64,000 bases of DNA. Source: Polyodon spathula (taxonomy: Eukaryota > Chordata > Actinopteri > Acipenseriformes > Polyodontidae). Each line of letters starts with the position of its first letter. Position 1 is the stretch's first letter. Location: positions 35,836,554-35,900,553 of the forward strand of contig NC_054540.1 of the NCBI RefSeq assembly GCF_017654505.1. Direction: 5' to 3'. Shown here in pieces: positions 24,653-36,379 of the stretch. Under the pieces are notes generated by a model that ran no database searches, was not told the origin of the DNA, and was given only the letters and a program-made list of their open reading frames with translations. The position numbers and the translations under genes are program-made.

Positions 24653-25090
24653 CCCTTTGATGTCCTATGTCGGACCAGGTCCAACATTACAATTTTCCCT
24701 TTCCAGTCCGATGTCGGAACCTGTCCGACATCATCAAAAAGACACAGGTTTCTAGTCATTTTTTCTCTGGAAAAAGCAGAGAAAACCTTTCAATCCTAGA
24801 CCATATAGGAGCCGAGAGAAGCTGAAAAAAAAAAAGGGCATATCTGGGCATTACACATAGCCCGTGCACCACAGAGATAACATGGACACAAACAAAGAAG
24901 ATAGCTGCTTCCACATCCAGCGCTCAAAGAATATCACGGACATTTGCAGAGATTTTTGAGATGTTATAGTAATAAAATAATGACTTGGATCACACTATTG
25001 AGGAGTTTTGATGAAACGAGGTTTTCAGCTTGTACAATCGAATATATCTAGGCTTGCTACTATTCGACAAGGCAAGTCAGGTGAGTTCTT
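24653..25090 (+). mobile_element. piggyBac-like transposon end, incomplete
   Basis: TTAA (24,649-24,652) is followed by CCCTTTGATGTCCTATGTCG, then a second, related block containing CCGATGTCGGAACCTGTCCG. TTAA plus a CCCTTTG-type terminus is a piggyBac hallmark. The matching second end was not found, and the 3' limit given is arbitrary. A short open frame (ATG near 25,011) ends at a GTGAGT donor-like site near 25,080; I do not recognise it. Confidence 0.4.
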
Positions 25091-26161
25091 CTTGTTTGTT
25101 TTTGTTTTTTTTTTCTATTAAATGCTGGATATAAGCAATTGTCAAGAAACCATTTTTCTGGGACCTTACATATCAGGATCTGTGTATGCTACCTGTCCAA
25201 AAAATAAATAAATAAAAATAAAAAAAATAAAAAAACACAACATTGAGGGTGTGTGTGTGGTTGCAATGCATTTCTCTGATTGCAACTAGATACCTCAAGT
25301 GAAACTTACGTTTATTACCATAACGTTATTACAGGTACTCTACAGATTGTTCATAACTGTAGCTAGCTTTAAGTTACTGTACATACAGTACAATATAAAG
25401 CAGTCATCTTCAAAGAGGTGTGCCTCTGACTGAATACTGACAGTAGTATTGGAACTAAAACAATTACAATCTACTTGTGCTCTCAATTTCTGCTTTTTGT
25501 AGCATTTTATACATCTTTATTCCATATTTTCTTCAACTGTTTTAAATAATGTACATCCTAAAACCTATTTAAAAAAAATACATGTGACTTGACCAAAGAA
25601 CTTGAGTCCCACTAGTAGAGGTACCACTTGGCATGCTTGTGGTGATGTAGCATCATAGCAAATGGTTTAGTAATGAGGACACAAAAAAGTTAAGTTGGCA
25701 GCTGGTTAATTTTGTTTTGGCTGAGTCTTTGCAACCTTGTTTTGTGAACAACAGGTCACCAAAGAAATGCAGCTGGCTTCTCAACACGATCAACCTGTAC
25801 ACCAGGTTTCCTGGAATTGTAAAGAGGTGGCCTTGTGTTGATTATGGAGTGATCTGATGACACAATGAACATCATAGAGCCATAGAGAAAATTAAACCCA
25901 TATTGCCTCCAAGACAAGAAAGTGCAGTTGCAAGTGTCATTTATGGTTAATTCAAGACAAACAGGAATTGCACCAGTTCAACAATACTTGTAAACCAATC
26001 TTTAAAAAAAGTGTAATTGGAGCTGAAAAAGTAAAATGGTACTACTTAGACCACAGGTTGTTTTCAATATATCGTTTGTTAGCTATCTGTGAAACTTGTA
26101 GGGCGTTCCTGAATTCCAATGCAAACAGACTAGACACTAGAGACATTTTTATTTACACATA

Positions 26162-27636
26162 CAGTGCCATGAAAAAAGTATTTGCCCCCTATCTGATTTT
26201 CTGCATTTTTGCATATTTTTGACACTGAATGTTATCAGATTTTCAACCAAAATCTAATATTAGATAAAAGGGGCATTGAGTGAACAAATAACACAACATT
26301 TTGATACTTATTTCGTTTATTTATTAAAGTTATGCAACACCCAATGCCTGTGTGAAAAAGTAAATCACCCCATTAACTGGTTACGCCACCATTAGCAGCA
26401 ATAACTGCAACCAAATGCCTCCTGTAGTTACTGATTAGTCTCTCACAGCAATGGGGCTTATGTCTGGACTTTGACTAGGCCATTCCAAAACTTTAAATTT
26501 CATGTTCTCTAACCATTCTCATGTAGACTTGCTTGTGTGTTTCGGATCATTGTTTTGCTGCATGACCCAGCTGCGCTTCAGCTTCAGCTCACAGACGGAT
26601 GGCCTGACATTCTCCTGTAGAATTCTCGGATTCTCTGATGGTTCCTTCAATGATGGCAAGTCAACCGGGTCCTTATGCAGCAAAGCATCCACAAATCATG
26701 ACACTACCACTACCATGCTTGAATGTTGGTATGAGGTTCTTACTGTGGAATGCAGTTTTTGGTTTTTGCCAGACATAACGGGGCCCATGTTGGCCAAAAA
26801 GATCCACTTTTGACTCATCTGTCCATAGAACATTGTTCCAGAACTCCTGATGATCAACCAGGTGCTTTTTGGAAAACTTGAGACGAGCATTCATGTTCTT
26901 CTTAGTGAGCAGTGGTTTCCGCCTTGCTACTCTGCCATAAATCCCATTTTTGCCCAGTGTCTTTCTGATGGTGGAGTCATGAACACTGACCTTAGCCGAG
27001 GAGAGAGAGGCCTGCAGATCCCTGGATGTTGTTCTAGGGTTCTTTGTGACTTCCTGGACGATTTTACGCCTTTGCTCTTGGAGAGATTTTGGCAGGACGG
27101 CCACTCCTGGGAAGATTCACTACTGTCCCAAACTTTCTTCATTTGGACAATATGGCTCTGACTGTGCTTTGGTGGAGCCCCAGAGCCTTAGAAATGGCTT
27201 TGTAACCCTTTCCAGACTGATAGACATCAACAACTTTTTTCCGGAGGTCTTCAGGAATGTCTTTTGATCGTGGCATGATGTGCCTCTAGAACCTGTGTTC
27301 TGACAACTTCACTCTGATGGTCAGGGCCAAAGTCAGTCAGAATTATATTGGGCAGGGCTGGCCCAAATCAGGCCTGATTGTTAACCAAAGTATTCACACA
27401 GCTGACCCTAACCTACCTTTAATTTGGTTGAGTTAACTAGGGGGCAATAACTTTTTCACACCTGATTACCTTGCATACCAAACAAATGAAAGAAGCACCA
27501 AACTTGTGTCATTTTTTCTCTCAGACTCCCTCTATATAATATTACAACCCACAAAAAGATCTGACCAAATTCAATGAGAAAAATGTGCAAAAATGCAGAA
27601 AATCAGACAGGGGGCAAATACTTTTTCATGGCACTC
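26162..27636 (-). mobile_element. Tc1-like transposon (dead copy 1)
   Basis: The ends read CAGTGCCATGAAAAAAGTAT and, inverted, GAGTGCCATGAAAAAGTATT, flanked by TA dinucleotides (26,160-26,161; 27,637-27,638) as expected for Tc1/mariner. Near-full length (1,475 bases), with a broken transposase on the minus strand. Inserted in an adipor2 intron. Confidence 0.95.
26440..27276 (-). pseudogene. Tc1 transposase pseudogene (copy 1)
   Basis: Starts at ATG 27,276 with MPRSKDIPEDLRKKVVDVYQ. A TGA stop replaces a Trp in the DNA-binding domain, and the frame is then shifted before 27,104. The longest clean piece (27,104-26,673) covers the second helix-turn-helix and the first catalytic block (VLWTDESKV), and ends GCFAA-stop. 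Further down, the second catalytic block reads QQNNDPKHTS, with Asn where the catalytic Asp should be. The copy is not functional. Confidence 0.9.
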
Positions 27637-28792
27637 TATTTATTCCCCAAAGGCTATGAGATCCATTCATTTCAAAGAGCTCCTTGGGGGTATTTTCAAT
27701 AGAACACTCACTACCCAGATGTCACCTCCATCCTTATATTGCCTGACCTCAGAAAGTACATTAACATCCCCTTTTCTTGTTGATGCACATTTAAAATTAC
27801 ATGAAAAATATACCAAAATAAACAGATTTGAGACATACAAACACTTACTGAAAATAAAATGGACAGATTCATATAATTTTGGATCTTTCAAATAAAAAGA
27901 AAGGCTGAGGCAACATGATAACTGATCTCACCTTTTTTAAAAGTTTTTATTTAATACCTCCTGCCCCACAACCATCTCTTATATATGTTTCAGAAAAATA
28001 CAGCTTTGTTTTCTTTTCCCAGTTATGCAGCAAGATTAAATTGCACTAATGTAATATAGTGCTGGTTAGCTCTATTACAGAAGACTGCTGGGGCATGAAG
28101 TCATGGGATTTTAATATTTATTTGTAAACAGGAATTTTAACCCTAGACACAGCTGTCACACCTTGTGGGTTCTTGCTGTTCTCCGGTTGAATCAATCATG
28201 ACATCATCACTTCATTTCCTTCATTTTCATTTCCTGTTTGGTTCACCTTGTATTTCTTTATATTATAGATACCCTGTAACACTGTTGAAAATGGATAACA
28301 TGTTTAAATTCTGCAATAGCATTCCTAACAAAATGTATGGTGTCATTTTACAGTATGTATTTTTCTGTGACAGCGTACTGGTGTATCAACGAAAATAAAG
28401 TGTACTAAAAGCACTGCACCTCCTCCAGATTTTAGTACTCCTGTTACTTATTAATAGTACTGCAGAACAGTCAGGGACAAACTAGTACAGTGGAGTAAAA
28501 AATATACACTTAAAATAGTCTCCGGCTATCCATTGACATGAATTAAAAAACAAAAAACAAACAAAAAAAACATTTTACAAACTTTTTGTGCTGTAATTCC
28601 ACTAGACTATATACTGCAATAAGATTGCATTGGTCACACAGCAGAGAATGACCAATGTATTTGACTGAACATTTTTAACGGACAGAGTTGTAAACTCACA
28701 CTAGTCAAGCACCCTGTCCTTTTTCACAGCTACCCTCAATTTCATAGATTAGTGAAATGATCAGGAGCCAGAAGTTGCGGAGCAGGTTTTAC

Positions 28793-28964
28793 CTAGTAGA
28801 TGTGTCCAGATGTTCCCGGTCTCTGTGTGGATTCTGAAGATGCTCCTGAAGCAGGCTCTGAAGGACGGCATGGGGGGCCGGTGACCGTGCTGAAGGTATT
28901 CGTTGTCCTTCAGCCAGTCAGGAAGCACATCGTGGGGTATGACCCGCCACCTTCCTTCCCAGAC
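28793..28964 (-). CDS. adipor2: adipor2 exon (pre-membrane region)
   Basis: 172-base exon from an AAACCCAG acceptor to a GTAAAA donor, phase 0 in and one base out. It encodes V-WEGRWRVIPHDVLPDWLKD, then NEYLQHGHRPPMPSFRACFR and SIFRIHTETGNIWTHLL. This is the strongly conserved cytosolic segment of adiponectin receptors running into the first helix. VIPHDVLPDW is the ADIPOR2 form (ADIPOR1 has a Tyr at the His). Confidence 0.96.
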
Positions 28965-31900
28965 CTGGGTTTAGAGAGGGGGGACTAGCATTACAGAAGG
29001 AAAGCAAAGCTGCACTTCACTCTGGGGAGGGGACTTTACCAGATTTTGGAGAAGAAAACCTGTACCGGTTTGTTTTGTGGACATTAATAACAAAATCCTC
29101 TTTAGTGTGCATGGATTGTTCTAAAGACTGCTAACAGCTTGAGAAATATAAATATCTATTTATAAAGTAAATGTAGACCAGGCGCCGAGCCAAATCCTTA
29201 TGTGGTTGATCACTGAGAAACAATTAGGCTGTTGTCATGTTGTCCATTAAGCCATGGAGGATGTTATAAACTCAACCATCCATTATCCCTGACAATATCC
29301 CAAAACAATCTGAGAACCAATTTCCTGTTCACAAATTACTTGAAAGCTGTTTTCTAATTTTATTTATTTAATTTTATTTCCACAATTGTAATGTTTGCCT
29401 TCCAATTTCTTGTTGACACGGAAAAAGATATATAAATGTTCTAAAAAGTAGTATGATGTACAGTGTTAATTTAACAGCTTTGAAAAAAATGGAGGAAGCT
29501 TTGGTGCAAACCAAGTACAAATTGAGACTATATTTTTACTTTGATTCAGGCGAAGCACATTCTGACCTGCTGCCCTATTTTGTATAAAGGCAAATTTTCA
29601 GAACAGAAAAAAAAAAAAAAAAAAAAAAAAAAAAACGCACCACAACAACATTATTCACAGTATAAAACTACTCAGAATAGCAAACTGATTGCACCTAGCT
29701 GCAGCCAAGTTATAGTATATGATTAAGGGCTACAGAAATGCAAACTAAAACATATAGCAATACATGTAAACTAAAAACTGTTTTGACGCCAAAAGTTGTT
29801 ACATATTGTGGAACAATAACTTTCTGACGACAGAACAGTATGCCAACCACAGTTCCTCATATCAATATTACATTTCCTGTTTTACAGCAAGAGCTCAAAA
29901 AAAAATTTATCGATAAAAGGTTACCTGCAACAGGGAAGAAGTACACTTAGAATTTTTTTTTTTTTTTTATATAAATCATCCCATCTTTCAGAGGTTTGTG
30001 AGACCTGCAAACTGTGCTACGTTGCACTTAACAATTTGATCCACTTCAGCTGGAATGACCCACAAGGAAGTATCAGTTAGTAATGTGTTTGCATGACAAC
30101 CCAAGTGGAACAAACAACTTCAGCACAATAAAACCTCAGGAACTACTGTACACACTCAAGTCATTTCCAGTCTACAGTATTTTGAGAGAAATTGATTTCA
30201 GTACCACCAGCCCTTGAAGGGTTAAATCCCTGGTTAACGAATTTACTGATATAAGTATCAGCTTGTTTGATCTATCAGCCTAGCAAACAACAAAGGCTTG
30301 GTTATGGAGTTAAGGTTACAGTGGATGAAGGGCACACAATAAAAAAAGTCACCCTTAGTGGGAATTTGGTGTGAAGAAAGATAGCACTTGAGTGTGGCTA
30401 TATAAATATGAAACGGATTACACATCATGCCTTTAAGGCAGTTTATTTATTTAAGTGATACCTAAAAGAGAGCACCGAGTATGAAGTACAAAATAAAGAC
30501 GGAGTTGTGTCTCCTAGTTATAGCTATTATGGTGCCAGTACAAGTGCTTTGGGCTTTCACTTTTGAAGTCATGTATTTAAATAATGAACAGTTATGTACT
30601 GCTTCTTGAGTCTAAATTCCCAAGGTTATTCAGTTTCAGGCTTTGTGACAGTTGTAATTGAAACAGCACTGTGTTCTGTTCTCAGGATAACAGGATTTGT
30701 AATCCCAAAGAAACTGAATAGCTGAGTGATTCCACGTGTCATAGAGTTTGATAAATTCTAATTTGCTAAGCACTAAGCACTTATTATAGGGTTATAGCAT
30801 GGCGCACATCTGTGTTTGTGGGTAATATCGGCACAAGCACAAGTGAGGCTAAAAATCCCAGACACTGACGCTTGCAGTCCTGTAACTCCATAAACTGCTT
30901 TATGATTAATATAAAAGTAAAACAAAAAAAAAAAACCAGCTAGATTTGTTTTTAATTATTACCAACCTTTAATTACTCCACTGTAATTGTCATTGAAAGA
31001 GAGGGAAAAGGTTGATGAACAGAATACTGTTAAATGACTGAGCTGATGGTGGATTGTGATGAATGGACTTTGCAGTTGATGGAATGTTGACAGCTGACTC
31101 AGGTAAGATTTTTTAAAGCAGGTAAAATCAACCATGCGGATCTGGAGAATACAGCATAGTAAAAACAAAGTGGAATGGCTGATGTCAGGAATAGGGTTTC
31201 TCTGTAATGTGTTGTGGAATACAGAAGGCAAAAGTTTAATAAAGGTTAAATGTGTCCCAGAACACTGTTCTACATTCCTTTTGTGTTCACATTGGCACTT
31301 TATTATCAAATTGCCCTTTACGAGGCACAGTGCTGAAGTAAACAAAGCCCAGTGTAAAACACTGATCAAGGTTGTTAATATTCAAAGTGCCAAGGACATT
31401 TATTCAGAACTAGAGGGCATACATTTCAAAAGATATACCCCAGTCCTCCATGTTAATATTACTAAATGAGAAAGAGCTAACTTGAATGCTTGAGAGTCCT
31501 CTAAAATTATATGTGTTTGGTTAGTAGGAAATTGAGACCTGAAGGACAGGTGGGGGGAGCATCCAAGAAATATAAAAAGACACTTCTTGGAATATCTATT
31601 TAAAAGTATAAAATCAAGGCTATATAGACATTTTTACAGCACAAGGCTGTACAGCAGTACAGATTATGTTTCACTTCAATGTTATGCTGCTGCAGCAAAA
31701 AAAAAAAAAAAAAGGTACGACATTGAACATAAGACCACCTCCACTACACTTTCATAAGTACTTCACTAGTTCTTTATAGTTCTACAGAGAACTGCCTTTT
31801 TTCCTTCCGTTTTCAAATATGAACAGCAGGACTCAATTTTCTTACAAAAATACATTAAATGAGCAGCTGGGTATAACATTTGAACAGCACTTCTGTAAAA

Positions 31901-33273
31901 TAAAATAAATGTTTAAATTAACTATCTATTTAGATCCGCAACTGCTGTCCAGCAAAGTTGCTGAAAGAGAGGCATGTACACATGTAGGGAACTTCCATAA
32001 AGAAACAGGGTAATGTTTGCTTTGAAAGCATCCTGAAATAATTCAAAACTAGTCCTTCAACTTCCTTAATAAAATGGTCACAATAACTGCATTTGGTTTA
32101 AATGAAATACTAAGAGTCAGAAGATCTGCACTGAACGAATTAATCAATATCAATTTGAATTTTATTATAATTTACTTTAACTTTGAGAACTTTTAGAAAG
32201 AGCTGAAACTCCAAAGTAGATTTTGAGAGCCGTACTTTTTATAAAAATAAAAAAGTGAAACACTTCTATGATGCTGCCCTTTTACTTGATTCATTTTCCA
32301 ATTCAACTGAAAATTGTGGAATTGACAGATTTACAGAGAACTGTGGATTCATCAGTCATTGCTTGTTTTCTTGACATTCCTGTCATTTCCTGTCATTCAC
32401 TGAAAACCGACACAGTGCTCATAACATGTTTTTATAACACTTCTTACAAACCAAACATACTGGAATTGTAAAGTTAGCATTTCAAATGCATTGGTCTGAA
32501 TGCAGCCGTCAACAATGTATTGTTATTCTTGAGGTCTATTCCAGTGTTTCCCAACCCTGTTCCAGGTGGCACATCGTGTCTGCTGGTTCTCGTTCCAACG
32601 CAGCACTCAAATGCTTAACTGAACCCTTCATTAAACTAATAAAGTGATTAACTGGGAATTTTCCCGTTATTTTCAAGCTCTTCGTTTCTTGATATGGTTC
32701 AATTAAGCAATTGAGCGCTGCGTTGGAACGAAAACCAGCAGACATGGTGTGCTGCCAGGAACAGGGTTTGGAAACAGTGGTTTATTCAACAATATATTAG
32801 AAGTTGTATTCTGCAATGGCATTTTGAATAAATGACAGTTGAATTAGAAATGTTTTAAGCAGAATAAGCAGTGAATTCATGTTTCAAATAAACCCCAATG
32901 GCTGATTCAGATAAACTACAGCAGATAACGGCAGCTCAAGAAGCTTATGGAAGCTGTAATGCGAGGGTAGGGGCTGTGTGGTCAGTGACACGCCTTCCCT
33001 TGCGGAAGCTGTAATGCGAGGGTAGGGGCTGTGTGGTCAGTGACACGCCTTCCCTTGCGGAAGCTGTAATGCGAGGGTAGGTGCTGTGTGGTCAGTGACA
33101 CGCCTTCCCTTGTGGAAGCTGCAAAGCGAGGGTAGGGGCTGTGTGGTCAGTGACACGCCTTCCCTTGTGGAAGCTGTAATGCGAGGATAGGTGCTGTGTG
33201 GTCAGTGACACGCCTTCCCTTGTGGAAGTTGCAAAGCGAGGGTAGGGGCTGTGTGGTCAGTGACAGGCCTCAC
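28965..33273 (-). other. adipor2: adipor2 intron (4.3 kb)
   Basis: Begins GTGAGG at 33,273. It contains the 55-bp minisatellite directly at its 5' end, a hAT MITE at 32,542-32,779, and poly-A tracts at about 29,609-29,635 and 31,697-31,714. No further exon recognised. Confidence 0.85.
32542..32779. mobile_element. hAT-type MITE
   Basis: A 238-base fold-back element with near-palindromic arms of roughly 100 bases. The left end reads CAGTGTTTCCCAACCCTGTT; the right end, inverted, reads CACTGTTTCCAAACCCTGTT. Eight-base flanks GTCTATTC (32,534-32,541) and GTTTATTC (32,780-32,787) differ at one base and fit a hAT target duplication. No coding. Confidence 0.85.
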
Positions 33274-33278
33274 CTTGT
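32949..33278 (+). repeat. 55-bp minisatellite, six units
   Basis: Units start at 32,949, 33,004, 33,059, 33,114, 33,169 and 33,224, each GGAAGCTGTAATGCGAGGGT and onward, 55 bases long and highly similar. The last unit contains the real adipor2 splice donor and the last five exon bases (GCTCTGTG-type flank, CCTCACCTTGTG). In the others the donor position reads CCTTCCCTTG, so the GT is lost. Confidence 0.95.
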
Positions 33279-33438
33279 GTACAAACTCCTCCATCTTCTC
33301 CATGGCATGGTGTGCCTGCAGTAACGGTGCCATTCCCATGAAGCCTTCATCTGGTGCCTTCTCTTCTTCCTCTTCCTCTTCCTCTACCTCTACCTCCTCT
33401 GTCTCCTGCCATGGCTCTTCAGACTCAATCTGTTCATC
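33274..33438 (-). CDS. adipor2: adipor2 exon (cytosolic N-terminal region)
   Basis: 165-base exon, phase 0 at both ends, between an acceptor TTTTTAAAG and the donor GTGAGG. It encodes DEQIESEEPWQETEE, an acidic glutamate-rich run, DEGFMGMAPLLQAHHAMEKM and EEFVHK. DEGFMGM(S/A)PLLQAHHAMEKM is diagnostic of ADIPOR2. With the five downstream exons this gives 344 residues, against 386 in human ADIPOR2, so one earlier coding exon of about 40-70 residues is missing. An in-frame ATG lies upstream at 33,453; unspliced use of it would be an alternative start, but its context is weak. Confidence 0.93.
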
Positions 33439-35733
33439 CTTTAAAAACAACATGGAGAAAGCATTTGCATCACCCTCAAAACTTGCATCACGTCTTGTTT
33501 TATCTCCAACAAGTAACTTTACAGAAATATAACCCAAGGTAAGTAAAATTTTAGTTTCATGTTCTTATTTTGAAAAAATAATTTTAAAATGTGCATATTC
33601 AAAAAGACATTCCATGACGGTTACTAAACAGGTCACAACAGTCACACACAATTGTCAGGCCCAGGGCTGAATGACCTAATTCATGTAAGGCACTAATTCA
33701 TGTTAAAAAGACTGAGTGTTTGAAAGGTATTTTAGGAGGACAGATCCACTCGAACCATCACTGCTCTTCTCTGGCCCGAGGTGAGAACCTGTAGAATCCT
33801 GTGGTTACCCACATCAAATTAGAGGTGTTTTGATCAGTTTTATGCAGAAGAGTTGTTTATTTGGTCTAACAGCATCCTCAAAACTGGGTTTATCTTAAAT
33901 ATTCAAAACATTGGCAGTATTGATAAGAATAAAAAAAATGTCTTAAGGGTGAAATGTAAATGTTTGAACTACTCTACAGATTTTAATTTTGTATCATTTC
34001 ATGGGAAACACCAATTCTGCTGATAAACAGACTTACTGTGAGTGTATTCCCATATTGATAGAAACACCTGTGAATGTGTGTTAAGCTCTAACTTTGATGA
34101 ATGCAAGTATTTGTTGGGAGTAATATCACACAAAACCTTTGATTGCAGGGATATTGATCCCTTGAGCTCCACCAAGTTAACGCCCACAAAACACAAGATT
34201 CTTTATAACAGGCTACATGAAACTAATTAACATTGCATTGATCTTCCTGCCACATCCCCTATGGCTTTCTCCAACAGCGCAGGGGTTACACAACCAGCAA
34301 ACTCCTACACTGCAGTGGAGTCCCTTCCATTATGACCTCATTAATTTCTGAACACCACCAGAATAGAGTAACTTTAATAAGAGACACCAAGGCAGACTAT
34401 ATACTGGCTGTCGTCTATCATGTTACAACACAGTGCTGTTAAGCAAAACTAATTAAGCAAGAGTAGCTTTCAAGTCCACAGCCTAGCAGTCAATTGATTC
34501 CAGTTAACTATGGTGCCATTATTGACATAATGACGGAACAGAACTGTGTAGGGGCATTTTTCAAGTACAGTTCTAGATGCAGATTCAGGATAACAAAAAA
34601 CAAAATACTGCTACAAAATAGTTAACTTTTCTTGCATGATATCCACAATCAAACTTGAGCTAGAGGATTATAGACAATGACAGAATTAAAACAGTATCTC
34701 AAATTGTTAGGTTAATTATCTGGAAACCAAAATGACCACAACATTGCCATCATCTTACTGTAGAGCGCATGTTAAAATGAAGGGTGCCATTAGACAAAGA
34801 GTTTCTATGGCACTGAAAATATGAAATCAATCTCTAGAAACAGATTATGAGAAATAAGCAGCAGCAGAAAGATAATTTAAGTGTACTGGGATGTATCAAT
34901 AGAGACAAAGAAGTTTATCATTACAAATGTACAATGCAGGGATGGAAAAAAGATTCCATAAAATACCCAGGGGCCTGAAATACGTGAAACCGCTTTGGAA
35001 TGGGAATCATATTTCATGAATAAAATGAAACAACTATTATACCTGACATTGTGTCTGGGTCATAATTGGAAACCAGGCTTGTTAAATGATGTTTTAAATG
35101 ACAAAACAATAACATCTTTCCAACTTGCCTTTGTTAAGCAACAAACAGGCTGAATGTGAACAAGAGGTGGTTGAATATGCTTCTAAGGCCCAGAAGCTCT
35201 GCAGCTAAGCTCACAGTAACCCTTAATACAGCTGGGGATAAAAACACCCAAACAAGTCTTCTTGATCTGTTGAAATTGCTGATTTGCTGCATTTAAAAAC
35301 ATATTTATCAGATTTTTGCAGTAATCATTCACGCAATTTATTAATGAGACTTATGTGAGTTCTCCTGAAAAACAGACTTTTTTAGAATCAATCATATCGG
35401 AGATGCACTGTAGGGGTTAAATGGTGTAGATGCGTAAAGCACTAGCCTTTCCTCCTAGTCCAACACTTTTGACACTGGGCACCTTACGTAAGCTGCAGTC
35501 TCAAAGACTGTACAGTCATGGACACTGAACCTCACTTATTAAAGAGTACGGGTTATCCCTCCAGGGCAGGCTTGAGGCTTGTTCAGGGTGTGGGGAAGCT
35601 TCAACACTGCTTGCCCTATGCCTTCTCTGTGGAACAACAGCTATGGTAGCACAAGGTTATTCATTGTTCAAAATTAGTCTCAAAAGTATAGAAAAAAAAG
35701 TTTTAAAAAAATCGCTTAATTAAAATAGCTCAC
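33439..35733. other. adipor2 5' intron, no feature seen
   Basis: Presumed intron upstream of the first recognised adipor2 exon. AT-rich; no exon, RNA gene or clear repeat identified. Confidence 0.5.
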
Positions 35734-36374
35734 TACAACAGGGCAATTTTACATGAGTGGGTCGTCACTGAATAACAAATGAGTCAGACACAGAGCAATG
35801 GGTGTTGACACACCGCATAGGGACACAGATTTAATAACACAGGTGCTGCCACTAGGGTACCAGCAATGGCAGCCCTAGTGTCACATTTAATAAAGAAAAC
35901 AAAATAAAGCTGTCTCAGTGAGGCTAGTGCTTGCTGTGTGTGACAGAGACGTACCACTCCAGGAACCTACCTTACAAAACCCTCTCTATACTGATCATTG
36001 GGATCAAATCTCCTAAACTAACCTAGCCAAGTCCGGGCGTCCTCCCGGCGTCTCCGGCTTCTTCCGGTTGCCTCGGCTGGGCAATGCCTTCATGAGTAGC
36101 GTCTTGGAATGGAAATGCTTCTGCAGTTCTCTCCCCTGGAGCGGACGCTCTCCTTGGTGTAACACAAAGCAAGCTTTCGCTCAGCCCCCGTCTGTGCGGC
36201 CATGGCAATGCAGTGGCCTCAAGTTGTGGTGCAGACGGTTTTTTAAGCTACAAGCAGGCTCCCCAGGCACGCCCCTCCAGCCAATCAGGGTATCCCGATC
36301 AGCTCAGCCCGGGGTGATCCTTCCTGCTTACACGGCAGCGCAGATGAACCAGCAACAGGGTCCTCCCTGTCACA
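35734..36374 (-). mobile_element. Solo LTR, 641 bp
   Basis: Flanked by the five-base duplication CTCAC (35,729-35,733 and 36,375-36,379). On the minus strand it begins TGTGACAGGG and ends CCCTGTTGTA. The last two bases should be CA, so one terminal mutation is likely. The minus-strand 5' half is GC-rich (36,000-36,350), as in LTR promoters, and an ATTAAA-type poly(A) signal lies in the 3' half. There is no internal coding, so it arose by recombination between two LTRs. Confidence 0.85.
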
Positions 36375-36379
36375 CTCAC

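Larger units (their letters stand above)
23838..28792 (-). other. adipor2: adipor2 intron (5.0 kb)
   Basis: Begins GTAAAA at 28,792. It holds a piggyBac-like end at 24,653, a Tc1 relic (26,162-27,636) and otherwise AT-rich DNA without a recognised exon. Confidence 0.85.

Noticed and set aside
28148..28170. TTAACCCTAGA as a piggyBac terminus
   Set aside because: No inverted partner end within the window and no related sequence beside it; likely chance.
33202..33273. Protein extension of the adipor2 exon into the minisatellite
   Set aside because: Conserved protein ends at the GTGAGG donor and the next exon continues it in frame.
32949..33278. Regular 55-bp repeats as a CRISPR array
   Set aside because: Units are contiguous without unique spacers and lie in a vertebrate intron; this is a minisatellite.
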